Assembly (NCBI GenBank): GCA_023139045.1
Contig: JAGLOJ010000038.1
Span: 1-64,000 of the forward strand
Direction of reading: 5' to 3'
From: Candidatus Sabulitectum sp.
GTDB lineage: Bacteria > Fermentibacterota > Fermentibacteria > Fermentibacterales > JCC-6
DNA length: 64,000 nucleotides
This document shows, piece by piece, positions 50,188-58,622 of the stretch. Made by a program: the position numbers and the translations under genes. Within the stretch, counting starts at the first letter, position 1, and each line of letters begins with the position of its first letter. The notes below the pieces were generated by a model. It saw nothing but the letters and a program-made list of their open reading frames with translations, did no database searches and was not told the DNA's origin.

Positions 50188-50646
50188 ATGCCTGATCTTC
50201 TCGTTCCACTCTACAGCCTGCCAGAGAAGTTCCGGTGTGATGGATTTACAGTTCGAAGACCGATGGCTCACGAAAGTGAGACCATCCGGAACTGGATAGA
50301 GGTTAGCTTCTCAACAGGGTGGGCCTCGGAGGTGCTTTCCGCAATCAGCAGAACTCCATCAACAATGATAATTGCTCTTGAGAAATCAACAGGAAAGCTT
50401 GCAGGATTCTGCGGATGGGATTGTACTGCTCTGGGATTTCTCGGGCCGGTTGGAGTTGCAGAGGAATACAGAGGAGCCGGTGTTGGGAAGGCTGTTACCC
50501 TTGAGGTGCTGCACTGCATGCGGCAGCAGGGCTACGGGTACGGGGTCGTTGGAGCAGCAGGACCAGTTGATTTCTTCCAGTCGATCTGCAAAGCATCGGT
50601 GATTCCCGGGAGTACACCCGGGATCTATCCGGTGCCTATTACATGA
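50188..50646 (+). CDS. GNAT-family N-acetyltransferase
   Basis: A 152-residue GNAT protein. The acetyl-CoA loop is in VGVAEEYRGAGVGKAVTLEVL (RGAGVG), preceded by strand LAGFCGWDC. The C-terminal strand is short. The substrate is unknown. ATG 50188 lies one base after the preceding stop. Confidence 0.82.
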   Translation: MPDLLVPLYSLPEKFRCDGFTVRRPMAHESETIRNWIEVSFSTGWASEVLSAISRTPSTMIIALEKSTGKLAGFCGWDCTALGFLGPVGVAEEYRGAGVGKAVTLEVLHCMRQQGYGYGVVGAAGPVDFFQSICKASVIPGSTPGIYPVPIT

Positions 50647-51092
50647 TTATTCGATCTATGACACCTGAACACTACAATGCTCTCGTAAAGCTGTGGAGCA
50701 GTTTCCCTGGTAATACCATGACAGGAGCAGATTCAGCAGATGGTTTTTCTCTTTTTCTGAAGAGAAACCAGGCATACTGTTTTACTGCTTTTGAAAGTGA
50801 TGAGGTCGTGGGGTCGGTAATGGCCGGGGAAGATGCCAGACGGGGTTACATATACCATCTGTCTGTGAGAAAGGATCTGCACCACTCCGGCACAGGCAAG
50901 GCTCTGATGGATAAAACAGAAACAGCCCTTTACAATGCAGGCATTGAGAAGATCCATCTGTTCATTTTCTCTGACAATCCTGCAATTGAGTTTTACAGAA
51001 GAGCCGGATGGCATCTCAGGGACGATATCAAAGTAATGAGCAAGGTTCTTAAGGGGAACAGGTACATGGGAACCAGGAACCTTAATCAATAA
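50643..51092 (+). CDS. GNAT-family N-acetyltransferase
   Basis: A 149-residue GNAT protein: MIIRSMTPEHYNALVKLW at the start, VGSVMAGEDARRGYIYHLSV, the acetyl-CoA loop HHSGTGKALMDK, and the C-terminal NPAIEFYRRAGW, typical of RimI/YpeA-like enzymes. It overlaps the preceding gene by four bases (ATGA). Confidence 0.87.
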   Translation: MIIRSMTPEHYNALVKLWSSFPGNTMTGADSADGFSLFLKRNQAYCFTAFESDEVVGSVMAGEDARRGYIYHLSVRKDLHHSGTGKALMDKTETALYNAGIEKIHLFIFSDNPAIEFYRRAGWHLRDDIKVMSKVLKGNRYMGTRNLNQ

Positions 51093-51828
51093 GTAATTTC
51101 ACAGTCATTCCCGTCAGGGCCACTGCCAGAATTACCTTGATCCATTTCGGGTTCATTTTCTGACTGAAGTTGCTTCCCAGAATGCCGCCAATACTGTTTC
51201 CAGCCGCAAGAATCAATCCTGGAACAATCTGAATGTTTCCTTTCACAGCGAAGATGAAGATGGATGGAACAAGATAGACCGCCACAACGATGACCTTGAT
51301 ACTGTTGGTTTTTGCCAGCCCGAGACCACCGATCATCGTGAGGCTGAAAATAATCAGGTAGCCGGTACCAGCCTGGATCAGCCCGCCGTAAAAACCGATG
51401 AAGAGAAAAAGTGCAGCCTGCAGCCATTTCCGCCTGAGCTTTGACTCGACGGCTTCTGATTGCCTGTGAAAGAATATCACGGAAAGCCCCAGTAGAATTG
51501 CTCCTGCCAGTATACATTTGAATGCAGAATCAGAGAGATTCACTGCAGTTAAAGCCCCTGCTACAGCTCCCGGCACCGCAGCCAACCCCAGAAAAAGACC
51601 CTGCCTGAGATCTCTTCTGCCGTGGCGACGAAAATTACCGGAAGCGATAATGTTCTGGATCAGAACCGCGATGCGGTTGGTGCCATTGGCTACAACCGGA
51701 GGCATACCTGCGAGAATGAGTATGGGGAGAGTTATCAGAGACCCTCCCCCGGCGGTTACATTCATGAACCCTCCGCAGATTCCGGCAGCCAGAAGCATTG
51801 CATTGTATGACATCCGGTAAGTATACAA
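51082..51828 (-). CDS. TSUP (TauE/SafE) family membrane transporter
   Basis: This 248-residue protein has about eight hydrophobic helices and the TSUP repeats: GICGGFMNVTAGGGSLITLPIL near the N-terminus and GFYGGLIQAGTGYLIIF in the second half. Known members export or import small organosulfur or sulfite anions, but specificity is not predictable. It overlaps the acetyltransferase gene on the other strand by 11 bases. Confidence 0.88.
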   Translation of the reverse strand: MYTYRMSYNAMLLAAGICGGFMNVTAGGGSLITLPILILAGMPPVVANGTNRIAVLIQNIIASGNFRRHGRRDLRQGLFLGLAAVPGAVAGALTAVNLSDSAFKCILAGAILLGLSVIFFHRQSEAVESKLRRKWLQAALFLFIGFYGGLIQAGTGYLIIFSLTMIGGLGLAKTNSIKVIVVAVYLVPSIFIFAVKGNIQIVPGLILAAGNSIGGILGSNFSQKMNPKWIKVILAVALTGMTVKLLID

Positions 51829-51845
51829 GCCGGCATCTTCTTAAA

Positions 51846-52292
51846 CTACTCTCCGGATGCTTCTGGTTGAATGAGACCCATTCGTTCAAGCCTTGCAAGC
51901 AATGCACCGGAGCTTCTTCCGAAAGACTTTGAGATGGTTTCAATATCTACACCACTCTTGAACTGCTTCTCCAGCTTCTCTTCCTCTTCAGGTTCCCACT
52001 TCATGAATGCTTTCGGGTGGGTTTTTCTGGCCTCTGTTATTTCTTCGTCTCTTCTGGCCTCTGACAGTTTCTCCAGCATTTCACAGGCCTCTGTGATTTT
52101 TTCCCTGAATCCCTTGAAGGACTCCTCGAAGAGAATCACTTTCTTCTGCTCAAACGTACCATCCGCCTGCCTGCGGGAATCGGTGATGGAAATGTAGTAG
52201 TGATCGTTCTTTGCCTGCTTCCCATCGATGAAGAAGGTGTTCCTTCCGGCGGATACCCTTGCTGTGTAGAGTGTTGTTCTTTCTTCAGACAT
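51846..52292 (-). CDS. DUF3276 / PUR-domain protein with a C-terminal helical motif
   Basis: A 148-residue protein. The N-terminal TARVSAGRNTFFIDGKQAKNDHYYISITDSRR and KVILFEESFKGFREKI (read in parts) fit the DUF3276 PUR-alpha-like single-stranded nucleic acid binding fold. The C-terminal part KAFMKWEPEEEEKLEKQFKSG, ending GRSSGALLARLERMGLI, looks like a Myb/SANT-type helical motif. The start at ATG 52292 has GGAGAG upstream. It could be a nucleic-acid-binding regulator; inference. Confidence 0.72.
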   Translation of the reverse strand: MSEERTTLYTARVSAGRNTFFIDGKQAKNDHYYISITDSRRQADGTFEQKKVILFEESFKGFREKITEACEMLEKLSEARRDEEITEARKTHPKAFMKWEPEEEEKLEKQFKSGVDIETISKSFGRSSGALLARLERMGLIQPEASGE

Positions 52293-52386
52293 CTTTCTCT
52301 CCTTTTTTCTCTGTCGAGCTTGAGGTTGCAATCTGCGACTTCAAGTTTTCGAATAATTCTTCTACCAATCCGGGAACTTCCTGCAT
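52285..52386 (-). CDS. Possible 33-residue coupled small gene
   Basis: From ATG 52386 the minus strand reads MQEVPGLVEELFENLKSQIA, then a Ser/Lys-rich tail, and stops inside the start of the DUF3276 gene (GATGTCTGA). The helix is amphipathic. The overlap suggests translational coupling, but the ribosome-binding site is poor and the frame could be chance. Confidence 0.3.
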   Translation of the reverse strand: MQEVPGLVEELFENLKSQIATSSSTEKKGEKDV

Positions 52387-52513
52387 TGTGTCTCAATCCT
52401 TTCACGGTTAGGGAAACATGTGTTTACTTTAATAGCAACCTCCATTATCCACTGTTTTTCAAGTGCCAGTTCCAAAGCTTGACAAACTGCTTCTTAAAAG
52501 ACACACTAGGAGC

Positions 52514-54283
52514 ATGAGAAAACCTCTTCCTATGACTGCCCGGGAAATGCGTGACCGCGGATGGGATCAGCTGGACGTGCTGATTGTCACCGGTGACGCT
52601 TATGTGGATCATCCTTCTTTTGGTGCTGCTGTCATCGGAAGGGTTCTTGAGAGCAGAGGATACAAGGTTGGTATTGTTGCCCAGCCGGACTGGAAGGATC
52701 TTGAGTCTTTTACCGTTATGGGGAAGCCCAGACTATTTGCAGGGGTAACTTCAGGCAACATGGATTCCATGGTGAACCACTACACATCCAACAACAGACT
52801 ACGTTCAGATGACGCTTACACTCCTGACGGGATGCCGGGGAAAAGACCCGACAGAGCTGTACTGAAGTACACTAACTGTCTGCAGAGAAGCATGAAGGGT
52901 GTTCCTGTTGTACTCGGTGGTATTGAGGCAAGCTTGAGAAGAGTAACTCACTATGATTTCTGGAGTGACAGGCTGAAGAAGTCTATTCTTCTCGACAGCA
53001 AAGCATCAATTCTCGTTTACGGAATGGGTGAAAAACAGATAGTTGAGATCGCCAGGCGCATTGATGCAGGTGAAACTCTTGCCGGTATTCCGGGAACCGC
53101 TACAGCGGTTCATCACGGAAAGTATCAGGCACAGGGCAGCGATGTTGTGCTGCCCTCCCACGAATCCCTTAACTCCAACCCTGTGGAAATGCTGGAACTT
53201 TCAAGACTGCTTGAAGCAAATCAGAATCCATGGTGCGGTTCCAGGTTGATCCAGCGTGCTGATTCCAGGATTGTGATCGTTGAGCCACCGGCAGAGCCTC
53301 TGTCCCCGGAAGAAATGGATGCGGTGTATGACCTTCCTTACACCCGGCTGCCTCATTCCGCATACAGAGGTGAAATACCGGCGCTGACCATGATAAAGGA
53401 TTCCATCACAGTGGTGAGAGGTTGCAGCGGCGGGTGTACATTCTGTGCCATTGGTCTTCATCAGGGGAAGTTTATCACAAGCAGATCAGCGGGGTCAGTT
53501 CTTCGCGAGACAGAAAAGATTGCCTCTTCATCGGCATTCAGGGGAACAATCTCCGATCTCGGCGGCCCCACTGCCAACATGTACGGGCTGGGTTGCAACG
53601 ACCCTGAACAGATGAAGCGGTGCAGAAGACCATCATGCCTCTACCCTGATATCTGCGCTCACTTCCGAACGGATCATAGCAGCTATATAAACCTTCTTAC
53701 AAAAACCGGGACTGTTTCCGGAGTGAAAAATGTGTTCATATCCAGCGGTATCAGGCATGATGTTGCCCTCAGGGATCCTCATTTCATGGCCAGGCTTACA
53801 TCAAAGAATATTTCAGGTCACTTGAGAATTGCCCCCGAGCATACCCACGACAGAATACTGGCACTCATGCGCAAACCCACCCGTGAGGTGTGGGAAAGAT
53901 TTGCTGCGGAATTCAAGAAGAGTGCTGAAAGATCCGGAAGAAAACAGTACATCGTTCCATACATCATTGCAGCTTTCCCGGGGTGTACTATCGGGGACAT
54001 GCAGGCGGCCAGGTCCTTCCTTGAAACCCAGGGAGCCATCCCGAGGCAGGTCCAGATATTTCTGCCCACCCCTATGACGGTGGCAACCGCGATGTACTTC
54101 TGTGGCAGATCATACCCCGACTGTGAGCCTCTGCGGATTCCCAGAAAACCGTCAGACAAGCAGCAGCAGAAGGATATGATTCTATATGGTATTCACGGCA
54201 TGAAGAACACAGACCGCAAGGATGCAGTGAATCGCAACATCAATCACAGGCAGGGCCCTTCCGGTAAACCTCCCCGACATTAG
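52514..54283 (+). CDS. YgiQ-family radical SAM protein
   Basis: The 589-residue YgiQ-type protein begins with the B12-like N-terminal domain (WDQLDVLIVTGDAYVDHPSF, GAAVIGRVLESRGYKVGIV), then PVVLGGIEASLRRVTHYDFW, and the [4Fe-4S] motif RGCSGGCTFCAIG with Cys spacing CxxxCxxC. GHLRIAPEHTHD and the QIFLPTPMT segment follow. The reaction of the family is unknown. ATG 52514 is preceded by AGGAG at only one base, and GTG 52463 gives 17 more residues, so the start is uncertain. The 3' end overlaps the convergent gene by 102 bases. Confidence 0.9.
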   Translation: MRKPLPMTAREMRDRGWDQLDVLIVTGDAYVDHPSFGAAVIGRVLESRGYKVGIVAQPDWKDLESFTVMGKPRLFAGVTSGNMDSMVNHYTSNNRLRSDDAYTPDGMPGKRPDRAVLKYTNCLQRSMKGVPVVLGGIEASLRRVTHYDFWSDRLKKSILLDSKASILVYGMGEKQIVEIARRIDAGETLAGIPGTATAVHHGKYQAQGSDVVLPSHESLNSNPVEMLELSRLLEANQNPWCGSRLIQRADSRIVIVEPPAEPLSPEEMDAVYDLPYTRLPHSAYRGEIPALTMIKDSITVVRGCSGGCTFCAIGLHQGKFITSRSAGSVLRETEKIASSSAFRGTISDLGGPTANMYGLGCNDPEQMKRCRRPSCLYPDICAHFRTDHSSYINLLTKTGTVSGVKNVFISSGIRHDVALRDPHFMARLTSKNISGHLRIAPEHTHDRILALMRKPTREVWERFAAEFKKSAERSGRKQYIVPYIIAAFPGCTIGDMQAARSFLETQGAIPRQVQIFLPTPMTVATAMYFCGRSYPDCEPLRIPRKPSDKQQQKDMILYGIHGMKNTDRKDAVNRNINHRQGPSGKPPRH

Positions 54284-54559
54284 CATCATAGTTATTCTGA
54301 TAAGCCATTCAAAAGTATAGACTGCCAGAAAAAGCTGGAAACTGGTGTTGATCCTGTCCTGTTTCCTGTCTCCGGAGAGAACACAGTTCATGTCTCTTGT
54401 AAGGCCGCAGAACGGGCATGCATCCCCCGTGAAGTCCTCGTAGTAGCAGCGCATGACTGAAGGGAAAAGTTTTTCCATCACCGGGGAGATCAGCGGAAAA
54501 ACAAGCACATACAGAAGAAGCCCCAGAACAACCAGGTTGAATATTCTGTATGCTCCCAT
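54182..54559 (-). CDS. DUF2752-like membrane protein
   Basis: The 125-residue product has three hydrophobic segments and the DUF2752 hallmark CPFCGLTRDMNCVLSGD (family form CPxCGxTR...GD), followed by the Asn/Ser/helix segment INTSFQLFLAVYTF. Function unknown. The last 34 codons overlap the YgiQ gene on the opposite strand. Confidence 0.72.
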   Translation of the reverse strand: MGAYRIFNLVVLGLLLYVLVFPLISPVMEKLFPSVMRCYYEDFTGDACPFCGLTRDMNCVLSGDRKQDRINTSFQLFLAVYTFEWLIRITMMLMSGRFTGRALPVIDVAIHCILAVCVLHAVNTI

Positions 54560-54563
54560 TGAA

Positions 54564-54833
54564 CTAATTGATAATCATCTCATTTATGGTGTAAGCATCT
54601 CCGGTGAACATCGCAAGCAGAAGAAAAGATGTCATGATCACCAGTGGAAGAGCGTTCAGAATAATTCCAGCAAGGGCAATGCCCGATGGCAGCCCTTCCG
54701 CCCGTTTACTGCGGAAAGAGATGATTCCCAGTATCAGACCAACTATGGCCGGCAGGATCACAAAGAGATTAACACACGGGATAAACCCCAGCACTGCCGA
54801 AATGATTCCGATTACAAGAGAAGCTGTATCCAC
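54564..54833 (-). CDS. DUF4190-like two-helix membrane protein
   Basis: An 89-residue protein with the pattern SLVIGIISAVLGFIPCVNLF, LPAIVGLILGIISF, and GIALAGIILNALPLVI of DUF4190 domains. It lies four bases before the DUF2752-like start, so the two small membrane proteins are probably cotranscribed with the M16C protease gene upstream. Confidence 0.72.
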   Translation of the reverse strand: MDTASLVIGIISAVLGFIPCVNLFVILPAIVGLILGIISFRSKRAEGLPSGIALAGIILNALPLVIMTSFLLLAMFTGDAYTINEMIIN

Positions 54834-54843
54834 AATAACCTCC

Positions 54844-57726
54844 TCAGAGTTCAGTTCTGTTATCTATGTTCAATGAATTGAGAACATCTTTATTCCCAAC
54901 GACACAAACCCTTATTTCAGACGAACGGCTTTTCAGAATATCTGCAAATTCTCTGATAGAGTCGGCACTGACAGCCAGCAGATGTGCTCTGTGCTCTACA
55001 ATCAGATTGATGCTTATTCCTTTCAACTTTCTGAGGATTGCCAGTCCGTTGGCCATGGACGGGCGAATAGCGGGATCCATTCCCTTCACGCTGGCGATTA
55101 TTGAATCTTCCACTGCCCTCGGGCTCAGATCAACCTCTTCAATGCCTTTCAATATTGCATTCTGAAAAGTCTGCAGGCTGCTGGATGGGGAGGGGTCCCT
55201 GTAAGAATAGAAGGTTATTGCCGTGCCACCCAGGTTTGCTCCTGCTCCGTAGGCACCTTTCTTTACCCTGATCTCATCCCAGAGAAAACCCTCAGAGAGC
55301 ATTCTCATCATTACTGTACCTGATCCTGACAGAGGGTGATTGGAAGGTATACCAGGCAGTGCCATTGCCGCAAACGAGGTACCGCCCTTAATAACCACTC
55401 CGGTGGTATCCGGTACAGTTGTGAAGACCGGCGGTCTGTGGATCTTTATTCCCTGTCTTGATCCCGGAAGCCTGTCCAGCCAGTTTGAAACTGTGTTTTC
55501 TCTGTCTGCCGGACCGCACCAGGCCAGAATCTGAGAAGCTTTCTCTGTTAGATGTTTATGGATTGCTTTCATCGCGCTGATTTCTTTTTCAACAGTTTCT
55601 TCGCTGATTGCCGCAACCTGTTGCAATACAGGTATACCATGGAGCAGGTTGTTGGCATAGGTGGCTGCAGAAAGGCCTGCCTGTGCTTTTATTGAGGCGA
55701 AAACCTGGCCTCCCGGGATGAGGGAACTTCGGGCATGTTCTGCAAGCTCGCCGGCAACTATGATGATCCTCTCAGTATTATCAAGCTCCGGGCTGAAGAG
55801 CCTTCTCTTCATTACTTCAAGCATTCCCGACAGGTCTTCTTCCAGACATTGGCTGCCTGTCTTCAGTATAATCCGGAACTCATTGATTGAAGTTGCGGTG
55901 GAAGATATGGAAGTAACAGAAGTGCCAAGACCTCCTGAACAGGCAAGTTCAGCCTCGGCCATTTCAAGGTAATCCATACCCGCTGCACCTGTTCTTGTCA
56001 GGAAGCTGGTGAAGAATGGCAGGTGTGAAATGAGATCCACAGGCAGCTCTGACATATCGAAGCACAGATCAACATAGCAGACTCCTGCTGTCTGTATCTG
56101 CGTCGGAAGAAAGAGTTTTCCGTTGACTATTCTATCTTTGTGAAATATTGATGGAGGATCGGTGGAAACATCGGAAATGCTCAGTTTGGGCAGCGTTGCC
56201 AGTGCTTCCTTTGTACTGGGAGTCTCCATTGATCTGGCCAGTTCTTCTGACCGAATCGCCAGTTTTTCCAGATCGGCCGGTGACATGGCCTCTTTTCTCG
56301 TCTGAAGATCAGCGGCGATGGTTTCATCCTCTTCCTGGAAATGTTTCTCGTCGGGATAGAACACACAGTCAATGCGGTGAGTGTTCTTCAGCAGATGCCT
56401 GTTAATCATGTCCTCAAGGAATCGGGGATTCCTGCTCATGCTTTCTTTAAGACTTTTCAGAAGAAAGTTCAGATCAAGTGACTGCAATATATCTTCGCCA
56501 TGGGTCCAGGCAGCGCAGACTGAGGACATTACAGAGTACGGCCAGTTGGATCCTATTGCTCTCAGGTGCAGCTCTTTCCGGTGCAGCATGTTTTTTACGA
56601 GATCTGAATTCAGTCCGTTATCAACCAGCGATTTGAGGCTTGTCTGGATCAGACCAAAGACGGTATCGGCGTCTTTTCTTTCCACACCCTTGAGACCGAT
56701 CACGAAATTTCTCTGTTCAGGATCGGAATCATATCCGCATCCGGACAGTCCTGTTCCAAGTTCTGAGTTAAGCAGTACTGCTTTCACCGGCGAGGAGTCA
56801 TCGTCGAGCAGCACATCTTCCAGAAGGGAAAATGCAAGGGTTTCAACAGGATTTCCTGCATCGTTTACCATCCAGGCACTGGTAACTGTGCAGTTGTTTT
56901 CTGCACCACCGGGGACGGGAGCATCCTTCCGCTGAGGTTCTTTCAGGCGAGGTTGTTCCACCATTTCGATAGAAACTCCGGAGGCTTTGAACCCGGAGAG
57001 TGTTTCTTCGAGGAATTTCGCCATTTCCGGGAAAGGAATTTTTGTCAGGGTGAAAAGACAGCAGTTTGAAGGATGGTAGTGATCGGTGTGAAATTTCATG
57101 AACTGCTTGTAAGTGAGTGATGGAATAGCCAGGGGGTCGCCTCCGGAATCCTTGCCGCATGAAGCATCCGGGTAAAGGAATCTGGCAAGTTCCCGTTCCA
57201 TGTAGCTGTCAGGATCAGAGTATGCACCCTTCATCTCATTGTATACAACACCGTTGTGAACCAGAGGGCTTTCGATATTTCCTGGTTCCTCAAAATCCAG
57301 ACGGTAGCCTTCCTGCAGAAAAAACTCTTCTTTCAGAAGAGGATGAAATATTGCATCCATGTAGATTGAGACCAGGTTTCGGAAGTCTTTCTCATTAAGG
57401 CTTCCGCAGGGATAAAGCGTTCTGTCTCCATAGGTCATGGCGTTAATGAAAGTTGCCATACTGCTTTTAACCATCTCCATGAAGGGGTCCTTCACCGGGT
57501 ACTTGTCAGACCCGTTAAGTACGGTGTGCTCAATTATGTGAGGAACACCTGTATCATCGGATGGCGGTGATTTGAAACATGCAGTAAAGAAATTCTCACG
57601 CTCTTCCTCACAATGAACATGAATTAATTCGGCACCGTTTTCTGTGTGAATTGCTCTTGTTACGGTGCTTCTTACAGAGGGTATAAATTCTGACTGTACT
57701 ATCTTGAAAGATGATTCCTGATTCAT
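54844..57726 (-). CDS. M16C-family zinc metalloprotease (PreP/Cym1-like)
   Basis: A 960-residue protein with the inverted zinc motif HIIEH near residue 64 (HIIEHTVLNGS), then YPVKDPFMEMVKSSMATF, INAMTYGDRTLYP and the distal Glu in GVVYNEMKGAYSD. The four-domain length is that of the presequence-protease subfamily M16C, which degrades peptides in a closed chamber. There is no signal peptide, so it is cytoplasmic. It is divergent from the molybdenum cluster. Confidence 0.92.
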   Translation of the reverse strand: MNQESSFKIVQSEFIPSVRSTVTRAIHTENGAELIHVHCEEERENFFTACFKSPPSDDTGVPHIIEHTVLNGSDKYPVKDPFMEMVKSSMATFINAMTYGDRTLYPCGSLNEKDFRNLVSIYMDAIFHPLLKEEFFLQEGYRLDFEEPGNIESPLVHNGVVYNEMKGAYSDPDSYMERELARFLYPDASCGKDSGGDPLAIPSLTYKQFMKFHTDHYHPSNCCLFTLTKIPFPEMAKFLEETLSGFKASGVSIEMVEQPRLKEPQRKDAPVPGGAENNCTVTSAWMVNDAGNPVETLAFSLLEDVLLDDDSSPVKAVLLNSELGTGLSGCGYDSDPEQRNFVIGLKGVERKDADTVFGLIQTSLKSLVDNGLNSDLVKNMLHRKELHLRAIGSNWPYSVMSSVCAAWTHGEDILQSLDLNFLLKSLKESMSRNPRFLEDMINRHLLKNTHRIDCVFYPDEKHFQEEDETIAADLQTRKEAMSPADLEKLAIRSEELARSMETPSTKEALATLPKLSISDVSTDPPSIFHKDRIVNGKLFLPTQIQTAGVCYVDLCFDMSELPVDLISHLPFFTSFLTRTGAAGMDYLEMAEAELACSGGLGTSVTSISSTATSINEFRIILKTGSQCLEEDLSGMLEVMKRRLFSPELDNTERIIIVAGELAEHARSSLIPGGQVFASIKAQAGLSAATYANNLLHGIPVLQQVAAISEETVEKEISAMKAIHKHLTEKASQILAWCGPADRENTVSNWLDRLPGSRQGIKIHRPPVFTTVPDTTGVVIKGGTSFAAMALPGIPSNHPLSGSGTVMMRMLSEGFLWDEIRVKKGAYGAGANLGGTAITFYSYRDPSPSSSLQTFQNAILKGIEEVDLSPRAVEDSIIASVKGMDPAIRPSMANGLAILRKLKGISINLIVEHRAHLLAVSADSIREFADILKSRSSEIRVCVVGNKDVLNSLNIDNRTEL

Positions 57727-57815
57727 GTATTACTCTTCCGCTGGTTCGACACGGCAGTATTCCCTTATGTTTAAGGGTCATACCGGAACTGATTGTAAAT
57801 ACTGGAGGTGATTTC

Positions 57816-58622
57816 ATAGCTCTGAATATAGTCGTTGCAGCAGCAGGCAGAAAACTTGGAAAGACTCTCTTCTGCACTGAGCTGGTGAGGGTACTTCATG
57901 ACAAAGGGTATTCTGTAGCTTTTTATAAGCTGAAAAAACACGGCGAAGAGGGAATTGAGTTTCTTCCCGGCCCGGGCAGAAAAGACAGCGATACCTGGAG
58001 AATCCACAGTGCAGGTGCCGAAGAAGTTGCAATACTGAAATTCCCGGCAGGGTGGGACTTGAGGGACTATCTTCCCAGACCGTCCTCGGGATTCGATGTG
58101 ATAATCTGGGAAACAAATTCCGCAGCTCTTCTTATAGAGGATTCTACACTTGTTTACATTGACGGGGATGTTTCCGATCCCAAGAACCCTGAGCTTACAG
58201 ATCATGCCAGTGTGCTTCTGGAGGGTCCTTTTGAGGTTGTTCCAGCGGAGACCGTTGGCCTGACCCTTTCAGTGGCGGGTATGCCAGGTTTCAACCCGGT
58301 GCGTCCGGGATGGAAACTATGGCTTGAGAGCGGGGGAAATCCTGTATTCGGCAGGGGCGTGGCGTCTCTACTGGAGGCGATTCGTGATGTCGGTTCGATT
58401 CTGGCTGCATCCAGGGCAACTGGAATACAGTACAGAAGGGTATGGACTCTTATTTCAAATACAGAGGAGAAGCTTGGTGTCAAACTTATCCGCAGGAGCC
58501 GGGGAGGCGCAGGCGGTGGCGGCAGCTCTCTGACACCTGTGGCAACCATGCTTCTGAAGAGGTACCATTTTCTTGAGAATGCCATGGCTGACGCCGCAAA
58601 GCGCCTGGAGGAAGATAATTAA
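57816..58622 (+). CDS. MobB-ModE fusion protein (probable AUA start)
   Basis: The N-terminal 150 residues are a MobB-like GTPase: LNIVVAAAGRKLGKTLFCTEL (P-loop GRKLGKT) and VAFYKLKKHG. MobB assists guanylation of molybdopterin. The C-terminal 110 residues are a ModE-type winged helix: PGWKLWLESGGNPVFGRGVA, LLEAIRDVGSILAASRATG, QYRRVWTLISNTEE and RRSRGGAGGGGSSLT, a molybdate-responsive DNA-binding domain. GGAGGTG (57804-57810) points to ATA 57816 as start, seven bases after GGAGG; the frame to ATG 57711 would overlap the divergent protease gene. The length is 268 residues. Confidence 0.82.
   Translation: MALNIVVAAAGRKLGKTLFCTELVRVLHDKGYSVAFYKLKKHGEEGIEFLPGPGRKDSDTWRIHSAGAEEVAILKFPAGWDLRDYLPRPSSGFDVIIWETNSAALLIEDSTLVYIDGDVSDPKNPELTDHASVLLEGPFEVVPAETVGLTLSVAGMPGFNPVRPGWKLWLESGGNPVFGRGVASLLEAIRDVGSILAASRATGIQYRRVWTLISNTEEKLGVKLIRRSRGGAGGGGSSLTPVATMLLKRYHFLENAMADAAKRLEEDN

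Noticed and set aside
52136-52405. 89-codon minus-strand frame over the DUF3276 start
   Set aside because: Basic, Arg-rich shadow of the DUF3276 gene and of its upstream region; no family match.
52480-52513. Leaderless promoter for the YgiQ gene
   Set aside because: TTGACA at 52480 is followed after 17 bases only by CACACT, a poor -10, so the pattern may be chance.
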